DNA of 64,000 bases from Bacillota bacterium (GTDB taxonomy: Bacteria; Bacillota; Clostridia; Lachnospirales; Lachnospiraceae), in assembly GCA_023395555.1 (NCBI GenBank), contig JAEWYQ010000038.1:1-64000 (forward strand), written 5' to 3'. The notes below the pieces were generated by a model that saw only the letters and a list, made by a program, of their open reading frames with translations, was not told the DNA's origin and ran no database searches. The translations under genes were made by a program, and so were the position numbers. Shown here in pieces: positions 57,863-64,000 of the stretch (positions are counted from its first letter, which is position 1; each line of letters opens with the position of its first letter).

Positions 57863-59321
57863 AAAATTCGCCGCAGCCCTCCTTTGCTTCCTTACGGCTG
57901 GCGCCGTGTGCGCCGGCCTTGCAGGCTGCAGCAAAAAAGCCGTTCCCCAGACTCTGGAGGACGGCATCTATAAGATCGTCAACAAGGCCACAAATCGGGC
58001 CCTGAATATGCAGCTCAGCGGCATGGCGGACGGTGCCGCACTGTGGCAATACGGGGATACCGACAGCTTTGACGAGCTTTGGCGTGTTAAAAAAAACGAA
58101 AACGGCTACATAATACAGTCCCTCCTCACTCCAAGGAATCTATCCATCCGCAAGGCTTCCAAGGATGCAGGAGCCTTGGCAGAGGTGCGCATTCCCGGCG
58201 AGACACAGGATCAATCCCAGCTTTGGACTCTCCAGGAAACCAACGGATCCATTCAGATCATATCCTCCCTCTCCGGCTATACACTGGGACTGGAAGAGAA
58301 GTCTCCAAAATCTTCCGTACCGGTCAAGCTGCTGGAATATACCGGGCAGGACTGTCAGCTCTGGAATTTCAAGAAGGTCTCTCTTACGGAAGACCTTCCT
58401 TACCTGCTGCCTTTAGAAGGAAGCCTCTTCCATTCCTCCTGCCCGGAAATCATCCGCTATGGGGATACCTACTACATGTTTATCATGGCACCCCATATCA
58501 GCATCAAAACCTCCAAGGATCTGATTCATTGGACCATCGCAGGCACGGTATTCGGGAATCAGGACCCCTCCTGGATGAACAAGGAGGTTCCCGGCTATGG
58601 CATCTGGGCTCCCGGTGTGTACCAGATAAAGGATAAATACTATCTGTATTACTGCATTTCCACAGTAGGCAGCCAGAATTCCGCCATCGGCATGGCCGTG
58701 AACACCACCCTGGATATGGATTCCCCGGATTACCGGTGGGAGGACAAGGGCGTCGTAATCCGCTCCTACACCGGAGACGATTACAATTGTATCGACCCCA
58801 ATATTATCACCGATGAAAACGGGGATGTGTTCCTTACCTTCGGTTCCTACTGGAATGGAATCTACCAGTGCCAGGTCGACCCGGATACCGGTCTGCTTCT
58901 GGGAAGCAATCCCCAGTTCTACCATCTGGCCAAACGCTATGCCAATAACGGGGCCATCGAGGCGCCTTATATCATCAAGCACGGGGATTATTACTATCTT
59001 TTTACCGCTTTTAATCCCATGGATAAGAGTTATCACAACAGGGTAGGCCGTTCTTCCAGCGTACACGGCCCCTTTGTGGACCGGACAGGCAAATCCATGC
59101 TGGAAGGCGGAGGCACCCCTGTCACCCAGGGTCTGTCCCAGCTGCTGATGCCGGGGCACGCCTCCGTATTCCAGGACGAGGATGGGCGGGACTATCTGGT
59201 CAGCGAGTATTTCCGCGAGAACAGCGCCAGCATCCTGCTCATCGGAACCATCCGCTGGGACGAGGAAGGCTGGCCCATCACCGCCCTGACACCGGATGCG
59301 GTGCGCTTGCTGGCGGAGTAA
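57849..59321 (+). CDS. Ricin-type lectin plus GH43-like lipoprotein, catalytic base replaced by Cys
   Basis: Surface lipoprotein of 490 residues. Lipobox LAGC (Cys27). Residues 35-175 form a ricin B/CBM13-like lectin with repeated QxW-type motifs (DELWRV, SQLWTL, CQLWNF). Residues 185-490 are a GH43 propeller of the arabinanase type. Asp316 (CIDPNIITDENGDVFLTFGSYWNGI) and Glu371 (AIEAPYII) are conserved, but where arabinanases have HDPS with the catalytic base, this protein reads SSCPEII, with Cys198 in place of Asp. It may be inactive and act as a binding or sensing protein. The ribosome site GGAGG is inside the regulator's last codons; translation is coupled. Confidence 0.85.
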   Translation: MKNPRKFAAALLCFLTAGAVCAGLAGCSKKAVPQTLEDGIYKIVNKATNRALNMQLSGMADGAALWQYGDTDSFDELWRVKKNENGYIIQSLLTPRNLSIRKASKDAGALAEVRIPGETQDQSQLWTLQETNGSIQIISSLSGYTLGLEEKSPKSSVPVKLLEYTGQDCQLWNFKKVSLTEDLPYLLPLEGSLFHSSCPEIIRYGDTYYMFIMAPHISIKTSKDLIHWTIAGTVFGNQDPSWMNKEVPGYGIWAPGVYQIKDKYYLYYCISTVGSQNSAIGMAVNTTLDMDSPDYRWEDKGVVIRSYTGDDYNCIDPNIITDENGDVFLTFGSYWNGIYQCQVDPDTGLLLGSNPQFYHLAKRYANNGAIEAPYIIKHGDYYYLFTAFNPMDKSYHNRVGRSSSVHGPFVDRTGKSMLEGGGTPVTQGLSQLLMPGHASVFQDEDGRDYLVSEYFRENSASILLIGTIRWDEEGWPITALTPDAVRLLAE

Positions 59322-59345
59322 GATCCGTCTCATGCAAAAAGCGGC

Positions 59346-60458
59346 TTAGCCCCATACCTCCCTGGCAATTTCCCGTACCAGCTTCAATTTATCCCACTGC
59401 TCTTCTTCTGTCAGCTTATTTCCTTCTTCCGTGGAGGCAAATCCGCATTGCGGACTGAGGCACAGACGTTCCAATGGAATGTAGCGCTCTGCCTCCCGGA
59501 TGCGCTTAATAATATTCTCCTTCTCCTCCGGAACCGGGGATTTGGTGGTAATAAGGCCCAATACCACCTGTTTATCCTTGCTCACATGTTGCAGGGGCTC
59601 AAAACCGCCGGAACGGTCATCGTCAAATTCCAGATAAAAGGCATTTACATTTTCATTCGCAAAAAGATCCTTTGCTACCCGGTCATAGCCGCCCTGGCAG
59701 GCCCAGGTGGAATGGAAATTGCCCCGGCAGATATGGGAGTTGATTACCAGATCCCCGGGCTTGCCCTCTATGGCGAGGTTATTGACCCTGATCAGCAATT
59801 CAATCCGCTTCTGCAGGCCTTCCTCATCCGTTCCCAGAATGAAGCATGCATGGGGGTCCACGCATACGCCCCAGGTACAGTCATCAAACTGGATATTCCG
59901 GCAGCCCGCATCGTATAAATCCCGGATTACCTTCCTATAGCCCTTCGCAATGTCCAGAACCAGATCCTCTTCCTCAGGATAGATGGCCTTTGTGCCCTCC
60001 AGGTTCTGGGGAATGAGCATCTGGAACAGGAACTGGGCCGGCGCCGGTATGGTCTGGCGCGCCCTTGTGTTCTCATTCTCGAATTGCTTTACAAATTTGA
60101 AATGCTCTACAAAGGGATGATTGTCCACCGATACCTTTCCTGTAAGGAAGGTATCATCGATTAAGGCATCCTCCCCGTGGAAAGGAATTCCGGATTTCGT
60201 CTTTTCATGTCCCACTCCGCCAAACGCCCACATAAAATCCAGATGCCAGGAGCTTCTTCTGAATTCTCCGTCCGTGATCACCTGGTATCCGGCCGCTTTC
60301 TGCTTTGCAATCAGATCCGTGATCGCGGCATCCTCTGTTTTTTTCAGTTCTTCCGCCGTAATCCGGCCCTTTGCATACTCTTCCCTGGCCTGCTTCAGAT
60401 TCTCCGGCCTTAAGAAGCTTCCTACGATATCCCATTTAAAAGGTGCATTTTTACTCAT
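59346..60458 (-). CDS. MetE-like methyltransferase (YxjG/YxjH type)
   Basis: Cobalamin-independent methionine synthase C-terminal-domain-like protein of 370 residues. Zinc-site segments are INSHICRGNFHS (His, Cys), the Glu in FYLEFDDDRSGGFE, and LSPQCGFAS (Cys). VGSFLRP at the N-terminus and QFDDCTWGVC are conserved. It lacks the N-terminal folate-binding half of MetE, as in Bacillus YxjG/YxjH, whose methyl donor is uncertain. The ribosome site is AGGAGG. It has its own promoter (TATAAT complement at 60510-60515), separated by a terminator from the LysR gene. luxS at 36 kb also produces homocysteine. Confidence 0.88.
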   Translation of the reverse strand: MSKNAPFKWDIVGSFLRPENLKQAREEYAKGRITAEELKKTEDAAITDLIAKQKAAGYQVITDGEFRRSSWHLDFMWAFGGVGHEKTKSGIPFHGEDALIDDTFLTGKVSVDNHPFVEHFKFVKQFENENTRARQTIPAPAQFLFQMLIPQNLEGTKAIYPEEEDLVLDIAKGYRKVIRDLYDAGCRNIQFDDCTWGVCVDPHACFILGTDEEGLQKRIELLIRVNNLAIEGKPGDLVINSHICRGNFHSTWACQGGYDRVAKDLFANENVNAFYLEFDDDRSGGFEPLQHVSKDKQVVLGLITTKSPVPEEKENIIKRIREAERYIPLERLCLSPQCGFASTEEGNKLTEEEQWDKLKLVREIAREVWG

Positions 60459-60509
60459 CCGCCCTACCTCCTGTTTTTTAATATAAGAAACATCTCTTTT
60501 GTTTTCTGT

Positions 60510-60538
60510 ATTATAGCTCTGTTTGGCAGAATTGAAAA
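60510..60538 (-). promoter_or_regulatory. Promoter of the metE-like gene
   Basis: On the minus strand TTTTCA and TATAAT with a 17-base spacer. The spacer includes TCTGCCAAACAGA, a small inverted repeat that may be the LysR site. Confidence 0.45.
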
Positions 60539-60540
60539 AT

Positions 60541-60588
60541 ATAAAAAAACATGTATCTGATATAGTTTTAATCTATATCAGACACATG
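60541..60588 (-). terminator. Terminator overlapping the end of the LysR gene
   Basis: On the minus strand CATGTGTCTGATATAG pairs with CTATATCAGATACATG and is followed by TTTTTTT. The LysR stop codon TAA lies in the 7-base loop. Confidence 0.88.
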
Positions 60589-61476
60589 CTTTCTTAAAGC
60601 CTCCATATATGCCTTCCCGTACCGGCTGAGGGGCATTTCCTTCTGCTTTATGGTTCCAACACGGATATGCTCCTCCACCATGAGGGGTCTCGCAATGATA
60701 TTCTCCCCATTGAGCTCCCTGCTGATCACACCGGTGCTGACCGTATATCCGTTCAGCCCCACCGCCAGGTTAAAGAGCGTCGCCCTGTCTCTCACCTTGA
60801 TATTCTTATTGCGGTCAATGGTGCTGAGTATTTCCTCTGAAAAATAAAAGGAATTATAATCTCCCTGTTCAAAAGACAGGTAAGGATATTTCTCCAGCTC
60901 CTCCAGCGTAATCCTCTCCCTGTCTGCCAGAGGGTGCTTTGAGCTGATGAATACATGGGGCTTCGCTACAAAGAGCTCCCCGAACTCCAGACCGTTCTGC
61001 TTGATTAGCTTTTGGATTATCTCCTCGTTTTTTGAAGAGGTGTACAATATCCCGACCTCACTCTTCAGCCTGCTCACGTCTTCGATAATCTCGTAGGTCT
61101 GAGTCTCCCGGAGAGTAAAATCATACTGGCTGCCCCCAAATTCACGGATCACATCCACAAAGGCATTCACCGCAAAGGAATAATGCTGGGCCGAGACGGA
61201 GAACCTGGGACTCTGCTTTTTCCCATTCAGGAATCGTTCCTCAAGGAGATTCGCCTGCTCCAGAACCTGTCTGGCATAGGCCAGAAATTCATCTCCCGCA
61301 TTAGAAACGGTGGTTCCTTTCTTCGTCCGGTTAAATATGGTGATCTGCATTTCATTCTCCAGTTCCCTGATTGCGCTGGTGAGGCTGGGCTGGGAGATAA
61401 ACAGCTCCTTGGCCGCCTCACTGATGGTTCCCTTATCCGCAACGGTCACCGCATATTTTAACTGCTGTAATGTCAT
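60568..61476 (-). CDS. LysR-family transcriptional regulator
   Basis: Regulator of 302 residues. N-terminal helix-turn-helix (LQQLKYAVTVADKGTISEAAKELFISQPSLTSAIRELENEM) and effector domain (FGGSQYDFTLRETQTYEIIEDVSRLKSEVGILYTS). Located upstream of the MetE-like gene on the same strand; members of this group often control methionine and cysteine genes, so it is the natural candidate for regulating it. A hairpin with the stop codon in its loop ends the transcript. Confidence 0.92.
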   Translation of the reverse strand: MTLQQLKYAVTVADKGTISEAAKELFISQPSLTSAIRELENEMQITIFNRTKKGTTVSNAGDEFLAYARQVLEQANLLEERFLNGKKQSPRFSVSAQHYSFAVNAFVDVIREFGGSQYDFTLRETQTYEIIEDVSRLKSEVGILYTSSKNEEIIQKLIKQNGLEFGELFVAKPHVFISSKHPLADRERITLEELEKYPYLSFEQGDYNSFYFSEEILSTIDRNKNIKVRDRATLFNLAVGLNGYTVSTGVISRELNGENIIARPLMVEEHIRVGTIKQKEMPLSRYGKAYMEALRKHVSDID

Positions 61477-61522
61477 CCGCTTCTCGATCTCCTTCTATAC
61501 AGCTTTGACTTCCGCCGGATTC

Positions 61523-62521
61523 TCATATGGCCCTGACACTGTCCCGTTCCACGAATTCCGTACATACCTGTATCTTTGTTTTTATTCCGTCATTATTTTT
61601 AATCAGCTCTATCATTCTGCGGACTGCGAGACGGCCCATCTCCTGCTTCGGCACACGAAGGCTGGTGAGGCGCGGAGAAGATATCTCACAGAAGGGCAGA
61701 TCATCAAAGCCGATGACCGAGACATCCTCCGGTACCCGGTAGCCCCTTTCCTCCAGTGCCTTCATCGCCCCCAGAGCGATCATATCATTCTCGGCAAAAT
61801 AGGCCGTGGGAAGCTCCGGCTTCCCTCCCAGATACTTCAGCATATCCTTGTAGGCGCCGTTCATGGTGGTATTGAGCTCCACACAGTACTTTGGATTGTA
61901 TTCTATGTTCTGCTCCCGGAGCGCGGAACGGTACCCGGACTGCCGCTGCTGGAAGCCAAGGATACGGAAGCTTCCCTTCAGATAGCCGATCTTCTTATGT
62001 CCCTTGGAACACAGATAATTGATTGCCATTCTTACCGAATCCGCATTATTGATAATAACTCCGTTAAAATCCATGTCAAAGCTCCAGTAGTCCAGCAGAA
62101 GAATCGGACACTGGGCCGCCTTGTACAGCTTAAGCTCTTCCGGAGACAGCTCCGTACCAAGAAGGATAATCGCTGTTCCGGGTTCATTCATCATCTGCCT
62201 GGCCTGTTCCGCATAATCTGGATGCCGGATATCCAGATTCCCCATAGCCATCTCATATCCGGATTCACGGCATTCCTGCTCTATGCCGCTGATCAGGGAC
62301 GGAAAAAACGGCGTATCATCAATGATCATTCCGTTCTTTTTATAGATCACCAGCCTTATCTTCGCTACAGAACTGCTGTCTATATATCCGACTTCCCTTG
62401 CTACCCGCAGTATTTCCTCTGCTGTTTTTGCATTCACACCTTTTTTTCCGTTTAAAGCGTTGGATATTGTAGCCGCAGAAAATCCGGTAATATCACTGAT
62501 CTGCTTAATCCCTGTCTTCAA
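61523..62521 (-). CDS. LacI-family transcriptional regulator
   Basis: Repressor of 332 residues. The helix-turn-helix (IKQISDITGFSAATISNALNGKKGVNAKTAEEILRVAREVGY) includes the hinge region. The periplasmic-binding-like domain shows INNADSVRMAINYLCSKGHKKIGYL and FAENDMIALGAMKALEERGYRVPEDVSVIGFDDLPF. The start is TTG at 62521 preceded by GGGACGTGAG; no upstream in-frame ATG exists. No sugar operon is adjacent on either side within the window, so the targets are unknown; the GH loci here are candidates. Confidence 0.92.
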   Translation of the reverse strand: MKTGIKQISDITGFSAATISNALNGKKGVNAKTAEEILRVAREVGYIDSSSVAKIRLVIYKKNGMIIDDTPFFPSLISGIEQECRESGYEMAMGNLDIRHPDYAEQARQMMNEPGTAIILLGTELSPEELKLYKAAQCPILLLDYWSFDMDFNGVIINNADSVRMAINYLCSKGHKKIGYLKGSFRILGFQQRQSGYRSALREQNIEYNPKYCVELNTTMNGAYKDMLKYLGGKPELPTAYFAENDMIALGAMKALEERGYRVPEDVSVIGFDDLPFCEISSPRLTSLRVPKQEMGRLAVRRMIELIKNNDGIKTKIQVCTEFVERDSVRAI

Positions 62522-62720
62522 TCACTCACGTCCCATCTGTTTTTAATTCATAAATTTGGCCCCATCCCGTACCAAATCAATATAAATATTATTATAAATT
62601 ATTTATATAAAATATCAAGTAAATATTTTGCCAATATATCAGATTATGTATTATTTATTACAGTTCAGAGCACCTCGCTTAACTAACTGACATTGGTTCA
62701 GAGGGGCGTTAGAACAAAAA

Positions 62721-62751
62721 TCAAGACCACCAGTTCAGCCGATGGTCTTGA
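62721..62751 (-). terminator. Terminator of the P-type ATPase gene
   Basis: TCAAGACCA pairs with TGGTCTTGA (9 bp). On the minus strand ATTTTTG follows as U-tract. Confidence 0.7.
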
Positions 62752-62809
62752 CTTAAGTTTTTATCTGAAAATTACAGGAAAAGAATCTCCGGTTTTGGGT
62801 CTGAAGAAA

Positions 62810-64000
62810 TTATTTCCGTTTCGCAGCTCTCTGAAGCGCCTTGATAATCTCAACAATCGGAATAACACTGACTGCCAGCAACATGGCAATACCGTATTCC
62901 ATCAGGCTGATGTGTGCAAAATCAAAGAGATCGCTAAGGAAAGGTACATAAATTACAGCCGTTGTCAGCACAAAGCTGGCCACTCCCGCAATAATTAGCG
63001 CAGTATTCTGCGTGTTCATGCGGAAGATGGAACCGCGCTGGCTCCTCATATTGAAGCCATGGAAGATCTCCGCCATACTCATGGTTAAGAATGCCATGGT
63101 CATACCATCGGGACTGTTAACAAATTCCCACCGGCCGGATTCAATATAATGTCCGATAAAATACGCCGTCAGGGTAAGCACCGATACCATCAAGCCCTGG
63201 TATGCAACATCAACACCGACTCCGCCGGAGAAAATACCATCCTTGGAGGAGCGGGGCTTACGCTGCATCAGATCCTTCTCACCCTTTTCCATACCCAGGG
63301 CCAATGCCGGGAAGCTGTCCGTAATCAGGTTAATCCAAAGGATGTGCACCGGCTTTAAAATGGTAAAGCCCAGCAATGTCGCAACAAATATGGATATTAC
63401 TTCACTTAGGTTGGAGGACAGCAGGAACTGAATCGCCTTACGGATATTGTCATAGATTCTTCTTCCCTCTTCAACTGCCGAAACAATGGTAGCAAAATTA
63501 TCATCCGCCAATACCATGTCGGCTACATTCTTCGTTACATCCGTACCGGTAATACCCATTCCGACGCCGATATCGGCACTTTTAATGGACGGAGCATCAT
63601 TTACACCGTCTCCGGTCATCGCAGTAATCATCCCCTGCTGCTTCCATGCCTTTACAATACGCACCTTATGCTCCGGCTGAACACGGGCATACACACCGTA
63701 ATCGCCAATGGTCTTCTGGAATTCTTCCTCTGATATATCATTGAGCTGAGCACCGGTAATGGCCTGCTTCGGATCATTGATAATACCGATCTGGGTAGCA
63801 ATTGCAATTGCCGTATCCCTGTGGTCACCGGTAATCATTACCGGACGGATACCTGCGCTGCGGCACTCCTTAATTGCGTCAATAACCTCAGGACGGACAG
63901 GATCAATCATACCGGTCAAACCAATGAAGACCAGCTCCCGCTCCAGCTCCTGGGGAGTGAATTCTGCCGGAACCGCCGCATGAATCCGATATGCTGCCGC
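62810..64000 (-). CDS. Cation-transporting P-type ATPase (calcium type), C-terminal part
   Basis: The gene runs off the window edge; 396 codons are seen and the N-terminus is missing. Conserved P-domain and hinge motifs are VMITGDHRDTAIAIA and MTGDGVNDAPSIKSADIGVGMGITGTDVTKNVADMVLADDNFATIV. The C-terminal membrane domain contains ILWINLITDSFPALALGMEKGEKDLM and a run of helices up to the end, typical of the type II (SERCA/PMCA-like) Ca2+ pumps of Firmicutes. The final part AALQRAAKRK-like tail is basic (KALQRAAKRK). Confidence 0.93.
   Translation of the reverse strand, partial: AAAYRIHAAVPAEFTPQELERELVFIGLTGMIDPVRPEVIDAIKECRSAGIRPVMITGDHRDTAIAIATQIGIINDPKQAITGAQLNDISEEEFQKTIGDYGVYARVQPEHKVRIVKAWKQQGMITAMTGDGVNDAPSIKSADIGVGMGITGTDVTKNVADMVLADDNFATIVSAVEEGRRIYDNIRKAIQFLLSSNLSEVISIFVATLLGFTILKPVHILWINLITDSFPALALGMEKGEKDLMQRKPRSSKDGIFSGGVGVDVAYQGLMVSVLTLTAYFIGHYIESGRWEFVNSPDGMTMAFLTMSMAEIFHGFNMRSQRGSIFRMNTQNTALIIAGVASFVLTTAVIYVPFLSDLFDFAHISLMEYGIAMLLAVSVIPIVEIIKALQRAAKRK

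Noticed and set aside
60459..60549. Possible SAM riboswitch before the MetE-like gene
   Set aside because: The leader is only about 50 bases after the -10 box and lacks riboswitch consensus; LysR control is more likely.
61529..61542. CCCTGACACTG as a palindrome copy
   Set aside because: Too many differences from GGTGCCTGACACC.

Overview
The window looks like chromosomal DNA of an anaerobic, plant-polysaccharide-degrading Firmicute, most likely a Lachnospiraceae (Clostridium cluster XIVa) member. The evidence is a moderate GC content with AT-rich intergenic DNA, strong AGGAGG ribosome sites, a clostridial-type XylA, potABCD behind an XRE-cupin regulator, PadR-HAAS and DUF512 genes, and several sugar ABC systems with no ATPase of their own. 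I found no rRNA, tRNA, CRISPR array, phage or transposase gene. This assignment is inference; no database was searched.

Layout. 1-5 kb: a decayed MFS transporter, a LysR regulator, an intracellular carboxylesterase, a ThuA-like protein, a one-cluster ferredoxin and a ferritin. 5-13 kb: a xyloglucan-type operon (GH74, then GH31), a GNAT acetyltransferase, an RdgB/HAM1-like NTPase and xylose isomerase. 13-23 kb: PadR plus a HAAS membrane protein, then an Lpl-type ABC transporter with a GH2 beta-mannosidase, then an intracellular subtilisin. 23-32 kb: a Cys/Gly-rich small protein, chorismate synthase, the XRE-cupin-potABCD polyamine operon, a WYL regulator, and an effector-binding protein with a Cys-rich partner. 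32-40 kb: an aldehyde dehydrogenase with an odd start, a sigma-like remnant, trpS, a HAD phosphatase, luxS, an unknown two-gene cassette with repeats, and a DUF512 radical SAM protein.

40-59 kb is the most interesting block. It is a likely ten-gene, 16.8-kb minus-strand operon: GH2, GH43, a 966-residue lipoprotein fusing a carbohydrate-binding-like region to a solute-binding domain, a permease, an NHL-repeat/YIP1-like membrane protein, a DUF5696-like exported protein, two permeases, a second solute-binding lipoprotein and a last permease. Opposite it lie a winged-helix regulator and a translationally coupled GH43-like lipoprotein whose expected catalytic base is a Cys. The divergent intergenic region carries two TACAT-N5-ATGTA sites. 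It looks like an undescribed glycan capture-and-degradation locus with dual transporters. 59-64 kb: a MetE-like methyltransferase, a LysR and a LacI regulator, and the end of a P-type calcium ATPase.

Two signals cut across the window. First, short tandem repeats have expanded in or beside many genes: 9x15 bp in GH74, 4x39 bp in GH43, 42-bp and 39-bp units in the 36,960 gene, hexamers in a solute-binding linker, and 5x12 bp between genes. All the coding arrays keep the frame. Second, a 13-bp palindrome, GGTGCC-N-GGCACC or a one-base variant, recurs six times, three of them in coding frames.
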